Origin: Dacryopinax spathularia
Taxonomy: Eukaryota > Basidiomycota > Dacrymycetes > Dacrymycetales > Dacrymycetaceae
Length of the DNA: 64,000 bases
Direction of reading: 5' to 3'
Assembly (NCBI GenBank): GCA_037974965.1
Contig: JBBPFI010000006.1
Coordinates: 372,001 to 436,000, forward strand
Positions 21,303 to 30,865 of the stretch are shown here, piece by piece. Within the stretch, counting starts at the first letter, position 1; every line of letters begins with the position of its first letter. A program made the position numbers and the translations under genes. Under the pieces are notes generated by a model, which searched no databases, was not told the origin of the DNA, and worked only from the letters and a program-made list of their open reading frames with translations.

Positions 21303-24204
21303 ATGAGGCTCATTTCTCTTGCTCTGGCAATCTGGCGACTTCAAAGGCATCTCGGCGACCTGACTGTTCAACAAGCGCTCTCTTTTCTGGCTTGTGCTCG
21401 GCGACTTCAACCTCGTATTGCTTGGCAAGAGCTCACCCAAGTCGGGGAGCTCGCCAGCCCCCCTCAGTCGCTGCCGAACACTGTCGCTGCCTTTCTCGCA
21501 GCTGCGATCAACGTGTCCCCAGCTCAAGTCGCTTATCTCTGGCATGCTCTCCGACACGTTGTCTGGCTCCCTGCCTGGGATCCTACGGGACTCGCTGTCC
21601 CTTTAATCGACGACTTCGAGCCCTTTGCTTTGTTGGCACAGAGCTATAACCTAGGTAAGCATCCCCGCTCAACCATCCACGCTTCCAACACCCATCCAAC
21701 AACCAACAACACCAACATCCCCACCAACACCCATCCGAACCACACCCTCGCCTCCAACACCCATCCAACAACCAACATCCCCACCAACACCCATCCGAAC
21801 CACACCCTCGCCTCCAACACCCATCCAACAGCCAACGTCCCCGACAACCCCGACAACCCGACCAACACCCATCCAGCCCCCACCCGCGCCTCCAACACCC
21901 ATCAACAACATCCTCCCCCTTTCAATACTTGTTCCCATCCCCTAACGTTGCTCCTTGTTCGTGCTGACATCCCTCTCAGCAATCGAAGAACTGTATCCCC
22001 CGACTCGCGTATGTACGCGGGATCGCTGCCCAGAGTTCGTTAACAACAATCGAAGGCAGCCGCTACACGACGCAAGGAGATACTATGCTGGTCTGTATAC
22101 AGTCAGCCAAGGCGCCATTCCAGTCTTAGTCGTATCTTTGCATTGTCGGTCTTGCAAAGCGACGTACAACCTCAATTACTACCGCGAAGTGGACGAAGAG
22201 GGAAAGCAAGCTAGGGTGTACTATCGTGGGGTTCCAGCGGTCGTCCAAGCAGAAAAGCATATGCTGTTTGAACGGCAGCTGTGTGAGCTCTTCCGCGCTC
22301 AGACCGTTCACGCACAGTGAGTTCTTCTTCCTTTCAATACGTCCTCCCCTCCCACGCTTCCAACACCCATCCAACCCCCACCCGCGCCTCCAACACCCAT
22401 CCAACCCCGACCCGCGCCTCCAACACCCATCCAACCCCGACCCGCGCCTCCAACACCCATCCAACAACCACCCGCGCCTCCAACACCCATCCAACCCCGA
22501 CCCGCGCCTCCAACACCCATCCAACAACCACCATCAACCCCTCCAGCACCCATCCAACAACCACCATCACCTCCAACACCCATCCAACAACCACCCATTC
22601 CCTTATCATCTCTATCTTTGCTATCTCGTTGTCTTCCCTTCTAACGCTGAAACAGTGCCTCCGCTACTGCCAACGCGAGAATATACGATCAAGCCTTGCG
22701 AGCACCGAAGACCCGTTCGGTAGGGGCTTACGATGCATCTCCACTTCGCGGCGAGTGGATCTCCGACCTATTTGATCTATTCGCTCTTCTGTTGCATCAT
22801 AGCGAGCAAGAGTCCTCGCTAAAACTTCCTGAAGCCGCTGCAAGCCAAGCAGATCGACTTTTCGGCGCTATGCAAGAGCGCAATTCCTTCATTGCGAAGA
22901 ACGGCCAGCCGCAGTGGGCGCATGCGTGCGACCTGTGTCTTAAGGTGATTGAGCAGGATGGCGAGCAGAGTAAGTTCAATCTTTTCTGTTATTACCGGTA
23001 GCTGACGAGTAATAGAAATGATACAATGCGCGGTTACGGATGGGGTCGCTATCGGCAGACCGTGTTGTGCGGTCCACAACTGCCCCCTCCCCTTGACAAG
23101 TAACCGAGGTCGATTCTGCGCCGAACATGCCAAGCGCGAACATCTGTGCGCTGTCGATGACTGCGATATGCCCAAACAGCCCGGCCGGCTCACCTGTCCT
23201 GCGCCAGATCATCGGGAGCTCGAGGACCGATACAAGGCGCCTGGCAAGTCTTTCAGCCTTCTTAGTCGTCGGCGTCGGCAAGCGTACGAGAGAGGGCAGG
23301 AAGAGGATGGAGTTGCAGAGATCGTGCAGGATGGAGGCGTAGGACATGTAGAGGTTGGGGTGATGGGTGTTGGAGGCATAGGTGAGCAGAGAGGAGAAGG
23401 CGTGATGGGTGTTGGAGGCATAGGTGAGCAGAGAGGAGAAGGGGAGTTTGAGATTGAGGCTGGAGCGATGCCTGGCTTGGACGAGGAGGGATTGGTGGAG
23501 ATGGAGGTCGATGCGGCGGGTGCAGAGATCTCCAACCTGGAGGAACTGGTCCGTCTTGACCCGCTGACAATCAAGGAGCGGAAGAAGGTGGTTCGAGCAC
23601 GCTTTGGAAGGCGGCGGACGCACAACGAACAACTTATTGTGCGTCCATGCGGAGTCATCGTCGGCCGTGGTACTTTCTATGGAGCAGAGGCTCTCGGATC
23701 GGTTGTGGTACGTCGTTTATTTCCTTTCTCGTGCGTGCTAATAATATTGTTAAGGACTTTATTATGTCTATTTTCCCAACGAAGGCGTCTATGCCGGATG
23801 TTCTCTACTTCGACAACAACTGCAACCTACAAAGGCATCTGGAGAATCGCACCGAGGACGTCCGCAAGCATTTCGAGCATACGACGCTCGTAGTCGATGC
23901 TTTCCATTGGGAAAACAAGCACAAACACGGGGACGATCAATACTGCAGCCGATACTGCAACCCAGCCACCTACCCCGAGTTGTATGACGAGACGAAACCG
24001 AACAAATGGCTCTTCAACTCGTCAGTCTGCGAGCAAACGAACGCCTGGGTGCGCAAATTCGCTGCACAGACGCGAGAGATGACCGCAGTTCGGTATGAGT
24101 TTTTTCTGGACGAGGTAATCAAAGCGCAGAACGAGAACATCGTCGAACAGCTTCGGCAGGCCGGGCATTTACCCCACCTGATTCCTCCCAGTATATTAGA
24201 GTAG
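21303..24204 (+). CDS. KDZ-family transposase-like protein with CxC5 and CxC6 clusters
   Basis: Five exons (21303-21654, 21980-22316, 22656-22969, 23016-23707, 23755-24204) join in phase to 714 residues. Domain order is an N-terminal helical region, a CxC5 cysteine cluster (VCTRDRCPEF then LHCRSCKATYNLNYYRE), a helical linker (SATANARIYDQALRAPK), and a CxC6 cluster (IGRPCCAVHNC, RFCAEH, CAVDDCDMPKQPGRLTC). A transposase-like RNase H fold follows (CGVIVGRGTFYGAE, VLYFDNNCNLQRHL, VVDAFHWENKHKHGDDQYC, FNSSVCEQTNAWV). This layout is known from Kyakuja-Dileera-Zisupton DNA transposons, which are abundant in mushrooms. Introns 1 and 2 are mostly minisatellite, and exon 4 carries an in-frame 42-bp duplication. 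No terminal inverted repeats were identified, so mobility is unproven. Confidence 0.88.
21677..21905 (+). repeat. Minisatellite block A inside KDZ intron 1
   Basis: Tandem copies of a C-rich unit with core CAACACCCATCCAAC fill most of the 325-nt intron. A 60-bp higher-order unit is present twice. The C-rich strand is the transcribed-sense strand. Confidence 0.92.
22357..22600 (+). repeat. Minisatellite block B inside KDZ intron 2
   Basis: About eight copies of a 30-bp unit (core CAACACCCATCCAAC followed by a variable ACCCGCGCCTC part) occupy most of this 339-nt intron. Variants alternate CCCC and CAAC after the core. Same family and orientation as block A. Confidence 0.92.
23358..23441 (-). 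repeat. In-frame 42-bp duplication carrying the minisatellite core (block C)
   Basis: Within KDZ exon 4 the segment coding VMGVGGIGEQRGEG is repeated twice. It contains the reverse complement of the minisatellite core (ATGGGTGTTGGAGG). The reading frame stays open. Confidence 0.8.
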
Positions 24205-24250
24205 TGTTGTCTATGTTGCTTCAGATTAGTAATGAGAATCAAGTTGTCCT

Positions 24251-24408
24251 TAAGTAGTGTAGTCGTGCCGATAGAATGGGGCAGGACTGGTGTGATAAGT
24301 AGTGTAGTTGTGCCGACAGGTTCGGCACACACACAGGCTCTTAAGTAGTGTAGTTGTGCCGACAGGAGGGGCACACACACTCGCTTTTAAGTAAGGAGTG
24401 GTGCCGAC
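24251..24408 (+). repeat. Tandem 45-46 bp repeat downstream of the KDZ gene
   Basis: Copies begin at 24251, 24296, 24342 and 24388 (last one diverged). Each starts TAAGTAGTGTAGTTGTGCCG or a close variant and is followed by a G/C-rich part with GGCACACACAC. The array begins 47 bp after the KDZ stop codon. The same opening motif is found elsewhere at 25196-25266, 25858 and 26528. Confidence 0.85.
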
Positions 24409-24484
24409 CCAAAGGTCAACACCAAAGTTCATTCAACGGGTATCGCTCGTTCTAATGTACAGGGAGAATCTACTACGCTCGCTT

Positions 24485-25674
24485 CTACCACTGGATCTGA
24501 TCCAGAGCGTCCTCCAGCGCATGCTCAGCACCATCCAGAGCAAGTTTTCCTGTAGGTCGCGTCAGTTTCGGATTAGAAGAAAAAAGAAGAGAGCTCACCG
24601 CCGAACTTAGCAAACTTGGGCCCATACTTGGCCAAGAACTTCTTCGTGGCGGCCGCGATCTTCTCCTTCTTTTTGGAGCCATCGTTGACCGGCGTTGACG
24701 TGCTCGCCGACGTGCTGGCCGGCGTGCTGGCCTCGTCCTGGAAAGGATCGGGGAGAGGGAGATCGACCCCGTTCTCGTCCACCGAGAGCTTGCCACGCTC
24801 GACCCAGGCCTCCCAAGTCGCGTCGTGCTCCGCCTGACGCTGGCGACGAAGCTCGGCGAGCTTCCGGGCCTTCTCCGCGTGAATCTCCTTCTTGCGGAGG
24901 ACTTTACCGTACTGGTACGCAGGATCCCTGATCCTGCGCAGCTCCGCCTGATACTCCTCCGGGAAGAGTATCTCCAGCTGCCACTCCGGCTCCCGCTCCG
25001 CCAAGAAGTCGTCGAGCTCGACTTCATCCCCATCGAGGAGACCAGCAGGGAGAGAACGGCGGGGTTGCGTCTCCTCCGTAGCAGGAGCGACCTGCTGGGC
25101 GACTGTGCCCAAGTCTTCAGGCCTGGCGGAGGCCACTTCCGGCTCCTCGTCGGTGTCCTGAAGATGAGTCAGTGAAAACTCATAGTGTGCCGAACCTGTC
25201 GGCACAACTACACTACTTATCAATGTAGTTGTGCCCACAACCAGTCGGCACAACTACACTACTCACCTGAGGGACACCCTCACTCTCCATGACCGCCACC
25301 AGCGATCTCCCGGCGATGAGGGCCGGCGCATGCATCTGCCGCTCCACACTGCGGACAGCGGCGATGATGGCCGCCTTCAGCCTGGGATCCATCCCATCCC
25401 ACTCCTCCTGCTCTCCTACACCTCCAGCGGCTCCCCGTCCCTCCCCCACGTCTTCCTCCGGCGCATACACTTGCCTATTCGCGCCCTCATCGACCCCCGG
25501 CACTCCCGATGAAGTATTCGCCCCCCTGCCAGACTTGCGCACGGGGGGATGGTTGTCGAGGGCGAGCTTGACGTCGCCGTGCACCTCGTGGTGCGGATCG
25601 AGAGCGGGCAGGGATAAAGCAGATTTAAAAGAAACAGGAGTAGACGGCGTAGAGACGCCGTCCGTGTCGTTCAT
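24485..25674 (-). CDS. Unrecognised protein in the accessory island (343 aa)
   Basis: Three exons (25674-25267, 25157-24599, 24549-24485) join in phase to 343 residues. I do not recognise the family. The N-terminal third is polar, with one likely helix (DPRLKAAIIAAVRSVERQMH). The middle holds an acidic stretch (DEVELDDFLAEREPEWQLEI) and a basic, probably coiled-coil helix (EIHAEKARKLAELRRQRQAE) around residues 210-245. A Ser/Thr/Ala linker leads to a Lys-rich helical end (KKFLAKYGPKFAKFGGKLAL). No zinc ligands, signal peptide or membrane segment are seen. The 109-nt first intron consists almost wholly of the dispersed 20-nt repeat. It is transcribed toward the KDZ gene. Confidence 0.65.
25158..25266 (-). 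repeat. Repeat-built intron: two direct and one inverted copy of the 20-nt motif
   Basis: On the coding strand this intron starts GTGAGTAGTGTAGTTGTGCC, so the repeat itself supplies the splice donor. A second direct copy follows at 25219-25196, and a partial inverted copy (plus strand TGTAGTTGTGCCCA, 25224-25237) lies between them, allowing a stem-loop. GTGCCGAACCTGTCGGCAC at 25187-25205 forms another small stem. Confidence 0.8.
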
Positions 25675-26324
25675 GATAATGGTCGACGAGAGAAGAAAGA
25701 GAGGGAGGTGGTTACGGACCGCACAGTATAAGGTGCGCCCGCGCGGAATCAGATGACTCCCGGATTAGGAGTACTGATGCCCCTATGTAGAATTGCTTCT
25801 ACACGAGGGCGCCTTGAGGTTCGGGAAAGCGGCGAAGAGAAGGTCGCCAGCGAATGTGTAGTGTAGTTGTGCCGACGGGGCACGAGGCACCTGCCAGCAC
25901 AGCGTACGAGGAGCAGTGCCGCCAGAAGCTCCGGGGTGCTCGTTCGATCCAGAATCCCGCCAGAGAGTCATTTGTACGTGGTGTCGGAGAATACAACCAA
26001 AGTCAAGCAAGGAAGACAATTGTCGACGAGGAGGAGAAGAACTAACCCAAATTGAGATTAAGCGCCCGTCGGTCTATATCAGTTCGTCCCTGAGATCTCG
26101 GACATCTCGTAAGCGACGGAGCTAAGTCCGAGAACGGCTAAAGGGGCGAGCTCATCGCCTCCAGCTCCCAGCTCGTCCTCGTCGCATCTTTACCAACTAC
26201 GTCCACCTCTGTATCACTCTTTTCACCATTACTGAGCTCCATAACATCCAGTAAGTGTGGTTCTCATCAGCAAGTAACTCATGTGAACTAATCGCCTTCT
26301 AGATCGATCCATACAAAGGCCACA
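25675..26324. other. Divergent intergenic region with one 20-nt repeat copy
   Basis: This lies between two divergent unrecognised genes. A plus-orientation copy of the dispersed motif lies at 25858-25876. A likely 5' UTR intron of the right-hand gene (donor GTAAGT at about 26251, acceptor CTTCTAG at about 26302) was seen. Confidence 0.5.
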
Positions 26325-27696
26325 ATGGCCGAGTGTTTCTCAAATGAATCCCCTCCTTGGGTGACCGTTCGCTGCGGCTTCCGAATGGCAGGGGATACGT
26401 CAGGTGCGCTCAATCCTCAAATCATACCTGTACAACACTGACAATGTAATAGGTCCACCTTTCAGAAGTGCAAACCCCGAGCAAGCGGCCGGCGTGGTTG
26501 CTCGGGGTTGGAAGAAGACCGTCGGGACCTGTCGGCACAACTACACTACTTATCTCGCCCGTCGCCTGTGGACGGGCCCGGCAGCCGACACTGCTGCCAA
26601 CCCGTCGTCAGTACCCTCTGATCTTGAGGACGCTGTCGACACCACCGCCTTCCGCCTGCGGGAGGGCCCGATCACCGACACCGTGATCACCGATGCGTCA
26701 GGCTCAGCCAGTACTGCAGAGCCCGACAACATCGTCTCCTCAACCCCCATATCGGTTACCAATATCACATGCGACATTTCCGAGACTACTGTGGGTGAGG
26801 GTAGCCAAGCTCTCGCTTCGGACAACCAGCCTGAGTCGGCGAATGGGGAGGAGGACACGGATCCGCCTTCTCCCCCACCCCCTTACTCCCTTATCCTTAA
26901 CAGTACCGACCCCACCTATGCCTCCAACACCCATCCAACAACCACCATCAACCCCTCCAGCACCCATCCAACAACCACCCATGCCTCCAACACCCATCCA
27001 ACAACCACCTATGCCTCCAACACCCATCCAACAACCACCTATGCCTCCAACACCCATCCAACAACCACCTATGCCTCCAACACCCATCCAACAACCAACA
27101 ACCCCGACAACCCTGACAACCCCGACAACCCCATCAACACCCATCCAACCCCCACCCGCGCCTCCAACACCCATCCAACCCCAACCGACCCCTCCGACAC
27201 CGATACCTCCAACACCCACGTCTCCGACACCCACACATCCAACACCCATCCAACTACCACCCATGCCTCCAACACCCATCCAACAACCACTGACATGAGC
27301 ATTGCCATCATCGATGACAATGCTTCGGTTGAGAGTCTGCCCAGGTACAAGAGATGGGAAGACATCCCCCCAATCTACGCCACACTGCGTATTCCGCCCG
27401 AATTTGCTGCTGCTTCTGGCCCTGCTCGTACTCCATCGCCCACCCCTAGCGCATCCAGCAGCTCCAGCAGCTCCAGCAGCTCCAGCAGCTCCAGCAGCTC
27501 AACATCTCCTTCGCCTCACACCTGCCGTGTATCCAAGCGCAGGCCATTCCGCGAGCGTTTCAATCTGGACCCAGCGACGCTCGATGCGGTTGCCCGTCGT
27601 GCAGCATACAAGGAAGTGCAGGAGGAGATGGATAGGGCTGGATGTGGCTGGGCTGGACCGCTCGCTGCTGGGCGGACCATCTCCAGCAGGGCATAG
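26325..27696 (+). CDS. Unrecognised repeat-rich protein in the accessory island (about 440 aa)
   Basis: Two exons (26325-26403 and 26453-27696) join in phase. The start MAECFSNESPPWVTV was chosen because it follows a plausible 5' UTR intron and splices into the long frame. I do not recognise the family. Residues about 44-57 are encoded by a copy of the dispersed 20-nt repeat (TVGTCRHNYTTYLA). A long middle part is the minisatellite read as THPTTTYASN-type repeats; it could equally be an unspliced or alternatively spliced intron, since the unit keeps frame. A run of serines from AGCTCC units precedes a basic C-terminus (SKRRPFRERFNLDPATLDAV, AAYKEVQEEMDRAGCGWAG) that looks helical. Coding status is moderate. 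Confidence 0.5.
26528..26552 (-). repeat. Dispersed 20-nt repeat copy inside a coding exon
   Basis: The plus strand reads CTGTCGGCACAACTACACTA, the reverse complement of the motif at 24296 and 25858. With the copy at 25858 it forms an inverted pair about 690 bp apart. Confidence 0.75.
26925..27290 (+). repeat. Minisatellite block D inside the 26.3-27.7 kb gene
   Basis: About ten copies of 30-36 bp units carry the core CAACACCCATCCAAC, interrupted by a CCCGACAAC-type sub-repeat near 27100-27130. The unit lengths are multiples of three, so the frame stays open throughout. C-rich strand is sense. Confidence 0.92.
27447..27505 (+). repeat. Trinucleotide/hexanucleotide repeat coding poly-Ser
   Basis: AGCTCC units, each preceded by AGC, run in tandem and encode an uninterrupted serine tract near the C-terminus of the 26.3-27.7 kb gene. 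Confidence 0.85.
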
Positions 27697-28027
27697 ACCC
27701 ATTGTAGGGTTGTATAGGAACCAGTAGTCTTCCATGATGTGTAAAACAGTCCACCATTCCAGTTTCCCACCCATTCCTCCCCTTCCCACCTTCTCCAGTC
27801 GCAGCGCTCCCTGTATGGGATCTCTCCCACTCCTTGTTTATACTCCCACATGGGAAACGATTGTATTAGGCTTTTGAAAGCCAGTGCCAACTAAATACAT
27901 TCATTTCTATAAAAATCGTAGCCCATCACTAAGTTAAGTCATAAACAGGGGACCACATTCGACATGAACAATAAGAAAACCAAGGATTACTTCTCTGCGG
28001 CCAGTTCTGGCGCTGAGAGAAAGACTT
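27697..28027. other. Convergent 3' intergenic region in the island
   Basis: The 3' flanks of the converging genes at 26325-27696 and 28028-30021 meet here. It is more A/T-rich than its neighbours. Nothing else is recognised. Confidence 0.4.
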
Positions 28028-30021
28028 CTAACTCGTGGATTGCTGCCTTTTCAGCTCCTTCAGCTTCTTCCTCGCCTTCTTTGCAAACATCTCCCACGGG
28101 CGGTCGGGTGTTGCTTGGAATTTGTCCACCAACTTTTTCAACTTCTTATTCCGAAGGTAGCCGGTATGCTGCGCCCAAGTCGGGTACGGCAAGTCGAAGC
28201 CATAGACGTCACGAAATGCCTGGATGTACTTCTTCTTGCCGTTGTGAATCTCGTTATCGATGAGGTTATAGTCACGGACAACCTCCCTGAAAGATCTGTT
28301 GCCGGGCCAGCCCTCTCCCAGATTCTCACTCTCCGACGAAGGATCCGAATCCGATTCTGAATCAGAGGGCGACAAAGGACGCTCAGGAGGGGATGAAGGC
28401 GGAAGTGCGGGTGAGGGTGCACGCTGAGCAGGAGAAGAGGGAACCACTTTGGCGATATCGGACTGAGATCGACGAGGAGGCTTGACAGGGATGGGGATGG
28501 GCCCAGTAAGATCCCACTCCTCGATGGGTTCAGGCGACGAGTGGGTTAGGTCCAGGTCGACGCTTGTGCAGCGCCATGCGTGCGTAGCGCACCGAGTGCG
28601 AACGGGCAAGGGCCGCTTCCTCCGCTGGTGCTGCTGATGATGAGGGGAATGGGGTTGTTGGATGGGTGTTGGAGGCACAGGTGGTTGTTGGATGGGTGTT
28701 GGAGGCATAGGTGGTTGTTGGATGGGTGTTGAAGGCTTGCGAGTTGGAGGGCAGCGTGGATTGGAGGCCTTTACTCCACGCCTTGCGTCTCGTACGACCG
28801 GCAAGATGAGATCCTTCGCCTCTTCTTGCAAGGCAGGCAGGTCTGGTGCTACACCTGGCAGGCGACAAAGGAGACGTTCTCCGCGCAGGACTGGGCGGTA
28901 GGTGAGGTAGTCGTACGAGTCCCAGCTGCGCGATTCGGGATTGAAGAGGAAGACCTCGTCCCCGTCTGGACCGACTTCAGCAGTGATCGCGTTGGTAACA
29001 CGCTTCGGCCAGTCCCGAACGCGAGTAGCCAGCCCCTCCGAATCGGACGTGCACGCTGGGATGGCGTAAGAGAGCTTGTCGGTCTACAAGAGATGTAAGT
29101 AAGAGTCTTACGATGAGGAGAAATACTTACCTTAGTGAAAACGACGAGGGTAAATACCCGCGCCAGCATCTGGGCACGTTCTCTGCTCTCTTTCTCTTCC
29201 TGTTGCCTCGCATCCGCTGACTCCAAGTGGGCCTTTCGATAGTCGCCGTACAGAGGGGGCATCGTACGTCCAAGGGGGGCGGGACCGTGGAAAGCCTGTG
29301 TTGAAGCAGGCAGGTCTCGACCAACCCCTCTCCCTGCATCGTCTCCGCAACCCCCAGCTTCCCAATCTCGCCCTTGCCGGCTCGTCCCGGTCTCCCTGCT
29401 ACTCTGGGTACCGCCCAGACCCCACTCACCTGTACCAGGACCGTCCCCACGGTGGTAGCAGCACTCGAGGGGCTTTCCCCATTCTTCGCATACGCGGGCA
29501 TTCTGGCAGCAGGCCTTACACCAGCTGTTCTTCTCGCACGCTTGTGCTCCTCGACCAGTACCGCAGGCGATACACTTGCGATATCGTTTACCCGAGACAT
29601 CCCGCGTAAATCGAGCTCGCTTGTGAGGACGATCCTCAGGCGCCGGGCTCGAGCTCCAGGCGGGAACGGCATCTTCGAGGCTGCGTCTCAGTGCCCGGCG
29701 ATCATCGGGATGAAGTGGTAGGGTTATCCAAGTAACGCGATCCTTCTTCTCCATATGTTCATAGCACTATCGTACATGAAGTCAGGCACAAATGAAAAGG
29801 GCAGCGCAAGAGACACTCACCAAGCCGTAGACCCGCCCGTAATTCTCCTCGTCCTTGTTCCCGCGGTCCATACATACTCGAATAAGGGCTGCCTTGCCAC
29901 ATGAGGGGCAGAATACCCGGTCTGGAATTCTAACCTTGGCTCGGGGATCTTGGATCCTATCGTTGATGATCACGAGGACGTCTTCGACCGCGAGAGTGGC
30001 TTTGGAAGATCTGGGGTGCAT
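28028..30021 (-). CDS. Unrecognised Cys-rich protein with two zinc-binding-like motifs (about 624 aa)
   Basis: Three exons (30021-29821, 29748-29131, 29083-28028) join in phase. I do not recognise the family. Residues about 35-65 hold FCPSCGKAALIRVCMDRGN, a two-Cys knuckle faintly like the start of a GRF zinc finger but without its second Cys pair. A Cys-rich cluster follows at about residues 110-150: KCIACGTGRGAQAC, WCKACCQNARVC, ECCYHRG. The centre (ATRVRDWPKRVTNAITAEVG, SWDSYDYLTYRPVL) looks globular. The C-terminal half is Pro/Ser-rich, contains in-frame minisatellite (PPTPIQQPPMPP), then a conserved-looking end (FREVVRDYNLIDNEIHNGKK, WAQHTGYLRNKKLKKLVDKF). The start at 30021 is the first Met after the upstream minisatellite and is uncertain. 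Confidence 0.6.
28655..28735 (-). repeat. Minisatellite block E inside a coding exon
   Basis: Three copies of a 30-bp unit on the minus strand with the core CAACACCCATCCAAC, read in frame as TPIQQPPMPP-type peptides. C-rich strand is the sense strand of the host gene. Confidence 0.88.
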
Positions 30022-30029
30022 GTTGTGGT

Positions 30030-30395
30030 GATCGGAGGGGTCGGTGGGTGTTGGATGGGCGTTGAAGGGATGGGTGGTTGTTGGATGGGTGTTGGAGGTG
30101 ATGGTGGTTGTTGGATGGGTGCTGGAGGGGTTGATGGTGGTTGTTGGATGGGTGTTGGAGGCGCGGGTGGGGGTTGGATGGGTGTTGGTTGGATGGGTGT
30201 TGGCTGGATGGGTGTTGGAGGTGTGGGTGTTGAAGACGTGGGTGTTGGTTGTTGGATGGGTGTTGGAGACGTGGGCGTTGGAGGTGTGGGTGTTGGAGAC
30301 GTGGGCGTTCGTTGTTCGATGGGTGTTGGAGACGTGGGTGTTGGTTGTTGGATGGGTGTTGGGGGTATCGGCGTTGGAGGTGTAAGTGATGGTTG
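30030..30395 (-). repeat. Minisatellite block F upstream of the 28-30 kb gene
   Basis: A long run of 18-36 bp units with the core on the minus strand, directly upstream of the chosen start at 30021. Sub-variants contain ACGTGGGTGTTGG. It may be 5' UTR, promoter or an N-terminal extension, because the frame is open. Confidence 0.9.
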
Positions 30396-30596
30396 GGACG
30401 GTGTCGGAGGTGTGGATATGAGTAGTGAATATGTATCCGACCAGACGGGGTATTCGTGCGGCAGTAACGAGTGCGGCTGGGTGATGTGAGTATGTGCAGA
30501 TGTATTGTACGATGTTGTGTGCTGAGCTGTTGAGCGTGGATGTTGACGAGGACTTGATGTAGCTACGAACGATAGGTAAGGAACGAATGGGTATGC

Positions 30597-30722
30597 TAGT
30601 GGATGGGTGTTGGAGGTGTGGGTGTTGGAGGTGTGGGCGTTGGAGGTGTGGGTATTGGAGGTATGGGTATTGGAGGTGTGGATGGTGGTTGTTGGATGGG
30701 TGTTGGAGGAATGGGTGGATGA
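30597..30722 (-). repeat. Minisatellite block G (short 18-bp units)
   Basis: Tandem GGTGTGGGTGTTGGAG units and two full-length units on the minus strand. About 200 bp of non-repeat sequence separates it from block F. Confidence 0.85.
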
Positions 30723-30865
30723 GATGTGGATGTTCGTGATGGGCGAAGGAATGTTGATCGGACCGGCGGCCGACCTGCCGGAAGCACCAAAGGCAAAAGA
30801 TTAGGGGGGCAGAGTTTTTGGGCACAAGGCAGGCGAGACCGTCTCACCTGCTTCAAATGTTGTGA

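Noticed and set aside
21677-22600. CRISPR-like regularly spaced repeats
   Set aside because: The units are contiguous tandem minisatellites without unique spacers, in a eukaryotic gene's introns.
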